From NCBI GenBank assembly GCA_963576785.1, contig OY756147.1, positions 186,001-250,000 of the forward strand: 64,000 bases of DNA, in the 5' to 3' direction. Within the stretch, counting starts at the first letter, position 1, and each line of letters opens with the position of its first letter. The notes below the pieces were generated by a model. That model ran no database searches. It was not told the origin of the DNA and was given only the letters and a program-made list of their open reading frames with translations. The position numbers and the translations under genes are program-made. Origin of the DNA: Chlorophyllum brunneum (Eukaryota > Basidiomycota > Agaricomycetes > Agaricales > Agaricaceae). This document shows, one piece after another, positions 11,823 through 23,713 of this stretch.

Positions 11823-12959
11823 CTACTCGGAGCCTTCGGTAAAATCCTCTTTCTTGTCCTTTTCTTGTTCATCGTCCTCGTTGATCTCTCTGACATGTGC
11901 TTTCTTGGGTGCCCTGCAGTTCTTTGAGATGTGGCCCTGTTTGCCACAATTGTAACACATTATCTTGGTGTATGTGACTTTCGTCTTCTTCCTGCAGTGT
12001 TTGGCAATATGCCCATAGAGGTTGCAGTTGTAGCACCTCGGTTTTCCATTTTGATTGGTATCTGCCCTTTGTCTTCCTATCTCCATGGGTTGTCCTTTAC
12101 CTCCATAAGTAACTCCGGTGGTGGTTCTGACATCTCCTCGAGTGATGTCTGTTGCTTCATATCCTTGTCCTACTGTGAGGATTGTAGTTTTCCATTTGCT
12201 ATATGTCGTTGGGATGGAGGTTGTTGGGTAGCCTACTATGGTTCAGATGATATCTGCTCTGGTGTGGCATTTGAGGAGGAATATTGCGTGGGTGTCGTCT
12301 GTCCCTGCTTGGGCTTTCAATGCCTCGAATTCGATTAAGAAATCTGCCATATTCTTCTTCCCTTGTTTGAACGTCTCGATTTCTCCTTCTGCTATAGCTT
12401 TCCTATTCCCCAAGGAAAATGTGGCCTCTATTTCCTTTGTAAAGTCATCCCAATCTGGTGTTTTTTTGTTCTGGATGGCTTGCAGCTGCGTGTTGGCATA
12501 AGGGCCTGCTAGCCCCCCTTTCATTCTCGCCAAAATCGCTACTATCTTCTGTTCGTCTTCATCTATCTTGTTGAACATTAACCACAAGGATATTGCTCTC
12601 CACCAATCATCAAATCTGGTTCTATCTCCATTGAAATATCCTGGCTCTGGGGCTAGGTTCTTTGGGATGTTGATTTCTTCTGTCATTTCTGGTTCTGTCT
12701 CTGGTTTGCTGTGTTTGTTTTCGTGGGTCTCGGCGATATCTATATCGGGTGTGTTCTCAGCGACTTCTGTGTCAAATTCGGTTTCAAATAGAGCTGTATT
12801 CTCATCTACGCTGTGTTCGGATTTCTGCCGTTTAAGGCCTTCAGGGATTTCTGGTTCTGTTGATCGTTTGGATCCTGTTGCTACGGGTGAACCCTGGATG
12901 TCTGTTGGTCTCGGAGCTCTGTATCTTCTTGGTGTTCTCGATGAGCTACTGCTGCTCAT
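11823..12959 (-). pseudogene. Gypsy-A gag, one stop
   Basis: Capsid polyprotein of about 378 codons with one TGA at 12243-12245 (RADII*TIVG; Gypsy-D has CGA there). The start ATG at 12959 (MSSSSSSRTPRRYRAPRPT) is shared with Gypsy-D. An acidic N-terminal part is followed by the capsid region (YFNGDRTRFDDWWRAISLWL, LGNRKAIAEGEIETFKQGKK) and two CCHC knuckles, CYNCNLYGHIAKHC and CYNCGKQGHISKNC, near 12030-11920. It ends KEDFTEGSE. The pol frame begins around the gag stop in the -1 frame. Confidence 0.92.
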
Positions 12960-13052
12960 ATACTGTCGTCCTGGTCAGAGGCTATTATTCCAAGCCTAGC
13001 TACGAATAGTGGCACCTCTCTTGCAAGGTGAGTCGAATGACACTTTACCAAA

Positions 13053-13339
13053 TGTTATGACCTTAGTCTGAGACTCAGGTTGCAAGTCTTTGGATAAAGA
13101 CAAGGAAGTAGAGAAGGGAGTAAGGGATGATATGATTGGTAAAGTGTAAGGAATACATCACTACACTTTATATACCAGTGGTGACGGCTAATAATAAGGG
13201 AGAGGAGTAAATGAGTCAGATGGGAGGCATAGCCTCTAGGGGTGAAACAGGGAGTGAAACAAGAAGTGAAACAAGTATGAGGGTACACAAGGTGACGGGC
13301 GCAAGATAGGAATAAATGGTCTATCTATAGTTCGTAACA
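13053..13339 (-). repeat. Gypsy-A 5' LTR (287 bp)
   Basis: Partner of 6943-7236, 7 bp shorter. Its outer edge (CGTAACA, 13339) abuts GTCCAAG of the LINE, the same junction as the left edge of Gypsy-D at 59146. Directly inside lies TTTGGTAAAGTGTC (minus strand), present in all three chromovirus copies, which is where the primer binding site should be; I could not assign the tRNA. Confidence 0.93.
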
Positions 13340-14688
13340 GTCCAAGACCACCTTACTGACAGGTCTGTTGTGGGCTGCATTATAGTGCTGATCGAGGGCC
13401 GTCCACAGGCTGTCCATGGTGAGACAAGGCCAGCCGTTGTGGCAAATGGCTTCCGTAGCCGGGAGCGCATGTGCTTTGACCCAAGGCATTAGATCCCATG
13501 GTCTTTTGTTGTCGACTGAGATTTCCTGGATCTTCTTGTCGAAATATGCTTTCTTTGTTTTCCTTGTGGTCTTACAAAAGGCATTCTATTTGTGCTTGTT
13601 TTTGCGGTCCACACAATGTGTTGCAAGAGTGGTTGAGCACTCCTTGTTCCACCAGGTTTTTGACCTAGTGGTGATCTTCGTTTTCTTCGCATTATGGTTC
13701 TAGGACCTGTCAAATAAGCCTCCCAATTCGGCAACAGCTCTCTCTAGCTCATCCGCATCATTCATTGGCCAGTTTTTGTTGTTTATCCCCTCTGTGATAT
13801 CTGTCAGGAATTTGGTTTCCTCTTCTGATCCTTTAGGAATTGTCAATCTTTCAATGACGACATCCATCTGCGGAATAGGAACTCTGATTAGAAGGGGGGC
13901 ATGATTCAAGTTGTATTGATTGCCTTCCTGGATAGCATGGGTAGGGATGTATAGTAACATTTCCAATACAAACAACAGGTCAATGACCGTGTCTGGTAGG
14001 TTGGGGTCTGAAGCATAGCATGTTGGTTTGGCCGCAGATGGAATTGACTTCACTAAATTGAGGGCTTCAGTGATTATGAGGAGACGGTCTGCACTTGCCG
14101 GATGTTGGTCTGTTGAAGGGTCCCATAACTCAGATTGGATATTGATGTCCCCACCCAATAAGAAAAAGGGCAGAAGATCAAAGAGGTGCTCCTCAAGGAA
14201 GTGGAGCGCAGTGTTGCGACTGTCATTGTATATGTTCAGCAATAGTAGTTCTTCTCCTCCTGTGAAAAGGGATATGCATAGAAGGTCTCAATGTTCTACA
14301 ACGTCTCTTCTGATGGAGGGTCAGAGGCATTTGAGTCTCTTGTGAGTGAAGGCAAGGACTTGGGGAGTGGTACAAAGATCAATATCCATCGTCCATTGAG
14401 GATAGCACCAGCATCCAATCTAGAGGACTTCTTCAGCGACAATTGGGTACGAGAGGAGTGTCCAGTCCGGGTGGACCAAGCCTCCTATGAGGGGGAATCC
14501 GTCATTAGAGACAGGTTATGGAGGTATCTCTATGGGGGTTCTTGTATGAGGAGGAGGTTGATGTCACCTCTATGCATGAGGACTGTCTCCATCACTTCAT
14601 ACGATCTTCCAATGTTGTGAGAGCAGACCTTCAGCTCACTCAAAAACGAGTGGGGAGGCCTGTCTTGATTGTTGGGTGTGTTATTCAT
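13340..14688 (-). pseudogene. LINE-A ORF2, 5' part (APE endonuclease)
   Basis: Starts at ATG 14688 (MNNTPNNQDRP-like). Endonuclease blocks visible: LNIYNDSRNTALHFLEEHLF, LLGGDINIQSELWDPSTDQH (GD.N metal-binding block, about 14150), NLNHAPLLIRV (usual SDHAPL, here N for D) and IPKGSEEETKFLTDI. A premature TAG (13586-13588, usual Trp) is shared with LINE-D. The last ~345 bases before Gypsy-A are nearly identical to LINE-D 58801-59145, while the sequence beyond about 13690 diverges strongly. Interrupted by Gypsy-A. Confidence 0.87.
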
Positions 14689-14689
14689 T

Positions 14690-16426
14690 GAGGGGGGTTA
14701 GTCTGGCTTCAACTAGCCAGGGATGATGAGGAGGGGGGCAGTGGAACTCCTTTGTTTGCTCTTAGTTCAAGTGCTTTGTTGACATGCCAGTCATGGTTGA
14801 ATTGGTGCTTCCAAAACTGGCATTTATGGTCAGTGGCAAGGTGGTCCTTGCCGCAGTTAGAGCACGTAGCCTTGTGGGGGCATGGCTCTCCAGTGGGGGT
14901 GGCCACAATGGGCAGGTCTGCTTTGTCGTTACCCTTGCAGTGGTAGGCAAAGGCATGATGGTTGGTGGTAGAGTGGGGACCCTTGCAGTGAGCACAGTGA
15001 ACAGCCTTGCATGGCATCAGATAAGAGGGTGGCCCCATCTGCAGCATTTGGTACAGAATGGAATTCCTGGGTTGGCGTTGGCCCTTCTGATGTGGAAGAG
15101 TCCCCCATAAATATTGAGGAACTTGTCCTCAATCTTTGCGATATTGGACCCCACCTTGGAGTCCCAGATTTCGAACCACACCGTACAGATGTCAGAGTGT
15201 TTGGAGTTGTGTCACACTCTTGGTTGTGTCGCAAATTGAATGGCATCCAAATGAATGGAATTTTGGACACTGGAGACCACATCTGCTTTGGAGAGGACCT
15301 GCCCTCATGGTGTAATGTAACTGACATCCATGACTTTCATGAACGATTTAGATTTGGGGAGGGATGCTTCGCCTGTAGTGATCCCTCTGAATTTCTCTTT
15401 GAGCCATGCTTTGACGATGTCTAGCTCAGTAGGGGTCAACACCTCCGAGGTGTGGACCATAAGGCCCAGCTTACCCTGCAAGGTGGCAATGACCCTAGTC
15501 TTGGATTTCTCAGCTATGAGGCAAGCATTGAGAGAGTCTATGATGGCCCCGAAGTTGGTGACGTTGGGCCCGGTGAGGAGAGGAATGATAACTTGCTTAT
15601 GCAAGGGACCATTTAGCATAGAGCAAACTACACCAGCTTTCTTAGCCGGCTTCTTGTTCATAGGGGAGGGTGTGGAGAAAGCAGTGTTGTACATTGCTAC
15701 TACCTTCTCATGTGTCAGTTCTGGGAATTTGCTTGCAAACTCCAGGAGTTTGAGAGGGTCATGCCTAGTAGAAGAGAGGGTAGGGCATTTGCCACTTTTA
15801 GCCACAGCTGCCATGTAGGAGGGTTTGGTGCCTTCCTTCAGGGGGGAAGGCGGAGTTGTGGTGGCCTTGCTGGGTACAGTTGCCTGTGCAAGTTTGGCCT
15901 TTTGATCCGCGGCAGCCGGTTTCTTGGCGACAGCAGGTTTAGTAGTGGCAATAGTGGGCTTCCAGCCCTTACACTTCTTCTTGTGTGTGACAGCCCTGAA
16001 TTCTGCCTCAGTGATCATCTGCACATCATCATTGGAGATACCCAAATGAGTGACTTTGTTGTGTGCATCATCATCAGAGATACCTGAATAAGTGACTTTG
16101 CTAACACCAGCAATATCCGGGGTGACAATATGCTCAACAATGTCCATGCGGACATCGTCAGGTCTTCAGGTGGGGCCTTTGGAGGCTGCGCATCATAGGG
16201 GGGAGAAGTCTGGTTAAGGCGTTTCCTCAGCATGGACAGTAATCTTACCAAAATTGACCCCCATCCAACCATGGAGGTTGTTCTTCTGTTCATTGACAGC
16301 AACCTTGAGCCATCCCGCCTTCATTAAGGTCCCCATCAATTCAGTAAAGGCCCGCCCAAATGCAAGCCCCTTGTCACCACTCATATTGTACATGCTGCAG
16401 ACTTTTACCCACTCAGAAAGCCTTCC
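14690..16426 (-). pseudogene. LINE-A ORF1, 3' part (gag-like, zinc knuckles)
   Basis: Continues LINE-A ORF1 beyond the LINE-B insert: SGWKVCSMYNMSGDKGLAFG, then the conserved block LTGPNVTNFGAIIDSLNACL, EKSKTRVIATLQGKLGLMVH, ELDIVKAWLKEKFRG and zinc knuckles (CTKCCRWGHPLI*C and a later CSNCGKDHLATDHKC-type motif). The frame is broken by several stops (for example near 16150-16240, 15305 and the third knuckle region). It begins in the 14-base duplication shared with 23229-23242. RNA-binding role inferred from the knuckles. Confidence 0.85.
16413..16426. repeat. Left target-site duplication of LINE-B
   Basis: TCAGAAAGCCTTCC next to the LINE-B poly-T; perfect match to 23229-23242. Both copies lie in LINE-A ORF1. 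Confidence 0.92.
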
Positions 16427-16891
16427 TTTTTTTTTTTTTTTTTTTTAAATCAACAATTTATATAGTGGTGCTCGAACGCAGTCCGCATGTACATACATAC
16501 AAAAGCAGAATGTACAGAATGTTCGGAGAAGGGAGAGTAAACTACAAGTAAACTAACCCCATGAGACTTATTGTCATCTAGTGCGTACACTAGAGAGATG
16601 TTTGGTACCTACGATGTTCAGCAAAAAGAGAGAAGTAAAGGAAATCGGAAAGAGAGAGAGTGTGAGAGAGAGAAATTGATAGAAGAGAAACTATTTACTC
16701 ACAATCACAAGGGGAAACATCAAATGGTACATAGCATGTGGGCGGGTATTTACCCAGACACCACGGGAGAGATGAAAGTTGAATGAAAACTACATAAAAT
16801 AGTAGATGAGCAGGGAGAGGGGGAGATAGAGAAATGAATTGGAAATCCATAACTGGGAGAGCAAAAGAAAAAAGAAGAAAAGAAAAGGATC

Positions 16892-19800
16892 CTACGCAGG
16901 GACCCAAACCTCCTTTGGACTTGATGACGATGCAACGGTGGAATTGAACCGGCACGGATACGAGGGCGGTCAGGTTTCAGAGGGAAGCTGAACGCGGAGG
17001 GGTTACGACACAAGAAGTTGACGAATGTCTTGATCATGTCGATGCCGAAATGATGATCGAAGTTATTGCATCAATACAGGATGTGTGACCGCGTTTGCAC
17101 CATTTGACTGTTGCAGTAGTGGCACGAAAGGTCCTCGTTAGGAAAGAATTGTAGTCGATATTCTCCAATCGGGGTGTGGTATAGGATGGCGCGACAAGCT
17201 CTTGCGAAGAGCTGGGGCTGGTATCCGCATTCTTGTATCCATGGACCAGACTTGATGTGCGATGGTAAGGCGGAGGCCCCGTTTGCTCGCACCGGGAGGT
17301 AGAGGAAGGAGCTACCGCTGTAAGTCTTGAACCTGAACATGGCTTGCCATGTGTGAATGGCGCATTCGGTGGACTTCTTGTGTAGGTAGTCGATCAAGTT
17401 CGGTACTCGGTGGTTTCGACCCCAGTTAGGCCAGGCGACCATTTGGATCCAGACGTGAGTGGCTTTTTGTATCCTGTATTTACATTTCGACGGCGTGTGA
17501 TAGAAAGAAAGGTGGTGATGATCCGACTTGTTGAACCAAGCCAGAAGCGTCTTTGATGTGATGATAGACTGTCGTTGGCAGGAATGCGGCGAACAGTCAA
17601 GTAGGAGCCGGGAGGCCACGATGGAGTCGGTGAACACATGAATGTGCTCAACCTAGTCGTATTTGTCAGTAACGAGCACCTTGGTAATACCTAAGTACTG
17701 TGCCACCAGTTCTGTGTCCGTCGACGTGGTTCCTCCAAGCCTCTTCATGATAGAGTTCCTGCTGTCTAGATGTCGAATGGTAGCTGCCACCATGAACTGG
17801 CTGGCAAGCGGATTGGGATTGGGGTGGACCGAGCCGTCCGTACCGATTGTGATGGATTTTGTGTCCGTCGTCGCATTCATCGTTACATCGTCCCAAAGTG
17901 TCTTTGAGAGGTGAGGGTTGTCCCAGTTGAATTCTATAAAAGTTACATTAGTAGAGAAATGGTCAAGTAATCTATGTCCGGGCCAGATAGATTTAGAAAC
18001 GGAATCAAAATGTTCTATATACTGAGTCTCGGGGGTAGGGTGCAAAAAGTCCATCACAGCTCCTAATGTCTTCTTCTTCTGAACCTCCATGAAGTTCTTG
18101 ATGTGAAGTCGGTGGGGGGAAGAGTGGAATTCCTTTGTCAATCTTGCCAAAGCGTATTCATCGTCCAACGTATGAAGTCTCGATGTTTGTCATTTGGCCA
18201 ACTTTTGGAGATGAAGTTTGATGGGCATGAGCCCTGTGAGGAACTCTACACCACCAGTGGGAGAAGTCCGGAAGGCCCTGGTGATCCAGAGCGCCACTCT
18301 TCTTTGCATTTTGTTGAGGATTTCACAAGTTCCCTTGGTACAGGATCAATCGTGAAACTAGAGTCAATATCCATATGTCGCAACCGGAACGACACACGAA
18401 CAGTACAACAGCCTCTTGTTGCTGGGGGACAAGCCCCTGACGGAGTTCCCCAGCATCTTCATTGCCTTGATCGTAGAGATTGCTTTGGCAGAGTAGAATC
18501 GTACATGTTCTTTGAAGGTCAATGTCCGATCGAAGTAGAAGCCTAGGTACCGCCAGTGGGTCTTCGGTTTGAGGGGGTTACAACCCATGAATGGTGGGGA
18601 TCCCAAATCAATGGAGGGATTTGAGTCTTGTCTCGCACGCGTGAAGTGAAAGATCTCGGACTTGCCGTGTTCAATTTCCAGGCCGAATTCGTTCATGAGC
18701 TGCTCCATGTCGCGGTACATGTGTTGCAGGATTTCCACGTTCTTCTCCAGAGATGGGGATTGCACGATTAAAGTGCCGTCATCGACGAATGACAGGACAT
18801 CAAAGTCCTACTTGTCACGGTATTCCTCCATACGGGTGTCAAAGATGTGTAAGAGAGGGGCGAGGAATAAAGCAGAGAGAATAGGGCTAAGGGCCGAGCC
18901 CTGACCTACTCCTACCGCTGTGTCATATTCCGGGGAAGTCTCGTTGTTCCACTGGTAGATGGTGCGGTGTTCCTTGAGGTAATTGTTGAAGAATGCGGTG
19001 ACCTGGGGGGGAAATCCTTATCTCCATAGAATTTCGATAAGGAGATTGTGGTTGAGGGAGAGGAAGAATTGGGCCACGTCGAATGCGAGCACCGACATCT
19101 TCTTCTTCTTCGTCCAGGCTCCCCAGATAATGTGCGTCAGGAAGAGACCCGCGTCCTCAGTGGACCTTTGGCAGATCGCTCCCAATTGGTGTGGATGGAG
19201 AACCTTGAATTTAATGGCCTTGAATTGGAGTTGTTTAGCAAGCATTTTCTCGATTAGCTTGCTGAACGTGTTGAGGAGGACGATCGGTTGGAATGCCTTC
19301 AGAGTGGAGTAGTTGGGTTTATTGGGTTTCAGAATAATCACCGACGTTGACTTTTTGAAGTGGGTAGGCCAGTGTCCGATGTTCAAACATGCACTACTGA
19401 TTTTGAGGAATAGACCGGCGCAAGTTTCATCAGCGATGATCTGTTTGAGATGGGACCAGGAAATATGGTCGGGACCGGGGGAGGAAGAATTCAAGGTATC
19501 CTTGAGCGACTCCATCATCTCAAGGAGAGAGAAGTCTACCCAAGTCCTATTCTCTGTTCTGTTCGGAGGAGGGAGCTCGTCCAGAACTGCTGCGTTCATT
19601 GGTCTATCGCAGGCAGCATTGTAGTGGGAGTCGAGAGCCGTCCACAGATTGTCTAGTATGAGACAAGGTCGGCCGTTGTGACGCATGGCTTCTGTGGCCG
19701 GGAGTGCATGGTCCTTGACCCATGGCATGAGATCCCACAGGTGTTTTTGGTCGACAGAGATTTCTTGTATCTTCTTGTCGAAGTATGCTCTTTTCGTCTT

Positions 19801-20937
19801 CCTTGTGGTCTTGCAAAAAGCATTCCACTTGCGCTTGTTCTTGCGGTCTGCACGGTGCATAGCAAGTGTGGTTGAGCACTCCTTGTTCCACCAGGTCTTG
19901 GATCTAGTGGTGATCTTGGTCGTCTTCACATTCCGGGTCCAGGATCTGTCAAATAAAACTCCCAATTTGGCAACAGCTCTCTCCAGCTCGTCCGCGTTGT
20001 TCATCGGCCAGTTCTTGTTCTTGATTCCTTCTACAATATCTGTCAGGAACCTGGTTTCCTCTTCCGAGTCTTTGGGGATGGTCAATCTTTCGACGACGAC
20101 ATCCATCTGCGGAATAGGTAACCTGATTAGCAGGGGGGCATGGTCTGAATTGTACCAATCACCGTCCTGGATAGTGTGGGAGGGAATGTGTGGAAGCATT
20201 CCCGAAACGAAGATTAGGTCGATGACCGTGTCTGGTAAGTTGGGGTCCGAGGCATATCAAGTCGGCTTGGCCTCAGATGGAGTTGTCCTCACAAGATTGA
20301 GGGCTTCGGTGACCATAAGGAGTCGGTCTGCACTCGCTGGATGTTGATCCGTCGAAGGGTCCCAGAACTCCGATCTGATGTTGATGTCTCCTCCCAAAAG
20401 AAGAAAGGGTGGGAGGTCGAAGAGTCGCTCCTTGAGGAAGTGGAGCGCAGTGTTACGGCTGTCGTTATAGACGTTCAGCAGCAAAAGTTCTTCTCCTCCC
20501 ACGTATAGAGATATACACAGGAGGTCTTGATGGTTGATTACATCTCTTCGGATAGAAGGTCGGAGTCGTTTCAGCCTTTTATGAGCAAAGACGAGGACTC
20601 GTGGAGTGGTACGGTGTTCCATGTTGACTGTATGTTGAGGGTATTGTCGGTGTCCCACTTGAAGGACTTCTTCAGCGATAATTGGGTAGGAAAGGAGCGT
20701 CCAGTCCGGGTGAACTGGGCCTCCCACAAGGGCCGATCCATCGTTAGAGACAGATGAAGGGATATCTCGGAGAAATCTCCAAGGGGGTTCTTGTATGAGG
20801 AGGAGGTCGACGTCACCTCTGTGCACAAGGACTGTCTCCATCACTCCATACGATCTTCCTACGTTGTGAGAGCAGACCTTCAACTCATTCAGGAGTGAGC
20901 GAGGAGGTCTGTCTTGCTGGTCAGGGGCGTTATTCAT
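16892..20937 (-). pseudogene. LINE-B ORF2: endonuclease, RT, RNase H
   Basis: Start ATG 20937 (MNNAPDQQDRPPRSLLNELK). Endonuclease: LKVCSHNVGRS, LLLIQEPPW, LLLGGDINIRSEFWDPSTDQ, YNSDHAPLLIRLP. RT: VIILKPNKPNYSTLKAFQPI, LAFDVAQFFLSLNH (motif A), GQGSALSPIL-type motif B, SFVDDGTLI (about 18775). RNase H: ITIGTDGSVHPNPNPLASQ (about 17840), TELVAQYLG, then SCHYCNSQMVQTRSHILY. Stops lie near 20257, 19018, 18364, 17653 and 17071, so it is not translated through. A consensus of about 1,350 codons is inferred from LINE-E. Confidence 0.92.
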
Positions 20938-23144
20938 TGAGGGGGGGCAGTTTGGCTTCGACTAGCCCGGGATGGTGAGGAGGTGGGTAACAGAGCTCCT
21001 TTGTTCACTCGTAGTTCGAGCACCTTGTTTGCATGCCAGTCATAGTCGAATTGCTTCTTCCAAAACTGACATTTTCAGTCAGTAGCGAGGTGGTCCTTGC
21101 CACAGTTGGAGCATGTTGCCTTGTGGGGGTATGGTTCTCTGGAGGGGGTAGCCGCGATAGGCGGAGTGGCCTTATCATTGCCCTTGCAACAGTGGGCGAA
21201 CGATCGGTGGTTGGCAGTAGCATGAGGCCCTTTGCAGTGCGCGCATGAGAAGAGCCTTGCTCGGCATCGGACAAGAGGGTGGCCCCATCTGCAACACTTG
21301 GAGCAGAATGGGACTCCCGGGTTGGCTGTGGCCCTCCTAATGCAGAAAAGCCCTCCTTAGATGTTGAGGAACTTGTCCTCAATTTTCACGATGTTGGTCC
21401 CCGCCTTCGAGTCCCAGATTTCGAATCACACCATACAGGTGTCCGAATGTTTTGAGTTGTGTCGTACACATGGTTGCGATGCGAATTGGATGGCGTCGGA
21501 GTAGATCAAACTCTGGACACTGGAGACCACATTGGCCTCGGTGAGGATCTGTCCTTGAGGGGTGATGTAACTTACGTCCATGACTTTCACGAATGACTTG
21601 GACTTGGGGAGGGTAGCATCACCCATAGTGATCCCTCCGAACTTCTCTTTGAGCCACGCTTTGACAATGTCGAGCTCCGTGAGGGTTAAGACCTCCGAGG
21701 TGTGGACCATAAGGCCCAGCTTACCCTGTGAGGCGGCAATAACCCTTGTCTTGGACTTCTCCGCGATCAGGCACACATTGAGAGAGTCGATGATGGCCCC
21801 GAAATTGGTGACGGTGGGACCGGTGAGAAGGGGAATGATCACCTGCTTTCGCAAGGGACTATTGAGGGTGGAACAAACAGTACTGGCTTTTTTGGCTGGC
21901 TTCTTATCTGCAGGGGAGGCAGAGGGCAAGTAGGCGGCATCATACATCGCCACAATCTTCTCATTAGCAAGTTTGGGGAATTTGCTTGCAAACTCTAAGA
22001 GTTTGAGAGGATCCCGAGCATTGGTGGAGGGGGCAGCGTTGGAGGGGGCCTTCTTAGCTGCCATTGTAGCATAGGAGGATTTCGCTCCTTCCTGGGGGTT
22101 GACTTTGGTTCCCTTACTGTTGGGCACAGGAGCCGGAGCTTTGATGGCCTTTGCAGGCATAGCGGTGGGGGCAGCCATGGTAGGCATGGCCTTAGTAGGC
22201 ACGGTGGTTGGTCCCTAGGTTCTTGGAGCTGGAGTTCTCGGCTTCCTGGCTCGCTTCTTTTTCCCGTGAGCCACGGTCTTGAACTCCACTTTGGAGATCA
22301 TTTGAACGTCATCATCGGAGATACCCGAATGAGTGACATCATTGCCACTGGTGATGTCCGGGGTGACAATGTGTTCGATGACCTCCATGTGGACATCGTC
22401 AGGTTTGCGCGTGGGGCCTTTGGAGGCCACGTGGGAGAGGTGTGCAACGTCGAGCTGTGGGGTTTCCTCAGCGTGAACAGTGGTGCACTTACCAAAGTTT
22501 TTCCCCAACCATTCTTGGAGATCACCTTTCCTCTCGTTGACTGCTACCTTAAGCCATCCTGCCTTACTCAAGGTCTCCGTCAATTCCGTAAAGGCTTGCC
22601 CGAACGCCAGCCCTTCATCGCCGCTCATATTGTAGGTGCTGCAGGCTTTCACCCACTCTGAGATCTTACCGACCTCTTTTACAGCATCCTCGTAGAATTC
22701 TTCGGGACCTTCTCTTTGGTCCTCTTGGGATTTGTCTTCGTCTTCTTCGACTTGGACTTTCTTCTTGGGCATGAGTTCTGCTTCGACTTGCTCAGCCCAG
22801 GTCTCTCCCGAGTAGTATTGGTCTCCACTGGTTCTCGTCCACTTGGAGACATGGTGGATGGTATGGTCTCCTTCACCCAGTAGGGGGTTCGAGGTGACCG
22901 AAGTAGGTGTGGTCAGCCTACTGCTTTGGACCGACGGGGGAATAGTGTCACTGTAGGCTTGGTCCGTGAGTACGAACAGCCTAGTCGTAGTTGGAGTCCT
23001 AGGGAACAGGACGCCAGGGGGTGGCAGAGCCAGAGGGGCCTCGAAGATGGAAGGGGGTGGAACACGTGTTGTGTTCCCGAAGATTTCCCCCTTGCCGTCG
23101 GGCATGGGCTCTCTAGGAGAGAGATTTGAACGTAACACAGGCAT
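20934..23144 (-). pseudogene. LINE-B ORF1 (gag-like protein, four stops)
   Basis: About 736 codons nominal, from ATG 23144 (MPVLRSNLSPREPMPDG) to the TGA overlapping the ORF2 ATG. Order: proline-rich N-terminus; acidic stretch (VQVEEDEDKSQEDQREGPEE); helical block ISEWVKACSTYNMSGDEGLA; basic linker GKKKRARKPRTPAPRT; conserved LLTGPTVTNFGAIIDSLN to VKAWLKEKFGG block; three zinc knuckles including CSKCCRWGHPLVRC and CSNCGKDHLATD. Stops near 22215, 21426 (Trp codon), 21360 and in the last knuckle. Probable RNA-binding partner of ORF2. Confidence 0.9.
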
Positions 23145-23228
23145 TGTGTATCCTAGTACTATAGACTAATACCATGTAATCGACTTTTGTGAGATCAATG
23201 GTGGTGGTACGAGTCAAAGAAGGGATGG

Positions 23229-23242
23229 TCAGAAAGCCTTCC
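23229..23242. repeat. Right target-site duplication of LINE-B
   Basis: TCAGAAAGCCTTCC just outside the LINE-B 5' end, partner of 16413-16426. Confidence 0.92.
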
Positions 23243-23713
23243 AACTTCCCTAACAGCATCGTCATAAAACTCCTCCAGACCATCTTCATGTTCCACAGTG
23301 TCTTCTTCCTCAACTTTGACCTTGGACTCCAACTCTTCTTTGACTTGGTCGGCCCAATCCTTATCATTGTTCTTGCCCAAGTAGTAATGATTGTCTTCCA
23401 GCCTTACTCGTTTAGATGATCTGTGGATAGTCTTCTCCGTGTCACTATTGAAGGGGGGCCGAAGACTGTAGGGGGGGGTTGTCAGCCTTCTGCTGAGGAC
23501 TGATAGGGGAATGGTGTTGCTGTAGGTCTGATTGGTAGGGATCACAGGCCTAGACATAGAAGGCATCCTAGGGAACAGGATACTAGGAGGGGGCAGAGCC
23601 GGAGGAGCCACAAAGATGGAGGGAACCGGAACACATGTTGTGTTCTCAAAGACGTCCCCATTGCTGTTGGGCATAGGCTCTCTTGGGGAGAGATCAGAAC
23701 ATAACACAGGCAT
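23243..23713 (-). pseudogene. LINE-A ORF1, 5' part
   Basis: Start ATG 23713 (MPVLCSDLSPREPMPNSNGD), then the proline-rich N-terminus and the acidic segment ending EEFYDDAVREVGRL, where LINE-B interrupts. The frame is open over this stretch. The 5' UTR (23714-23798) matches the other LINE copies and ends at the duplication 23799-23812. Confidence 0.88.

Larger units (their letters stand above)
6943..13339 (-). mobile_element. Gypsy-A: chromovirus (Ty3/Gypsy with chromodomain)
   Basis: Complete LTR retrotransposon, 6.4 kb, inserted in LINE-A ORF2. In its own orientation: 5' LTR 13053-13339, gag 12959-11823, pol about 11795-8278, extra ORF3 8180-7344, polypurine tract next to the 3' LTR 6943-7236. 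LTRs start TGTTA and end TAACA. The coding part carries only a handful of stops, so it is fairly young but not autonomous. The flanks are not a target duplication (GACAA against GTCCA), and the LINE sequences on the two sides overlap by about 88 bases, so the insert was rearranged after integration. Very similar to Gypsy-D at 59146-64000. Confidence 0.93.
16427..23228 (-). mobile_element. LINE-B: full-length Tad1-type LINE
   Basis: About 6.8 kb, poly-T 16427-16446 to the family 5' end (CATCCC, 23228), bounded by perfect 14-base duplications. ORF1 23144-20934, ORF2 20937 to about 16892, joined by an ATGA overlap. The 3' UTR holds a GA-rich run (GAAAGAGAGAGAGTG, about 16650). Very close to LINE-E; some stretches are identical, for example the part encoding the RT motif C region (18662-18904 against 53628-53870). 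RT motif C is intact (FVDDGTLI), but in-frame stops make this copy inactive. Confidence 0.93.

Noticed and set aside
8400..13700. A single large inverted segmental duplication of 13700-8400 and 58780-64000
   Set aside because: Gypsy and about 345 bp of flank are nearly identical, but the LINE sequence further out diverges abruptly, and the two LINEs sit at different target sites. A simple block duplication would carry the longer flank too.
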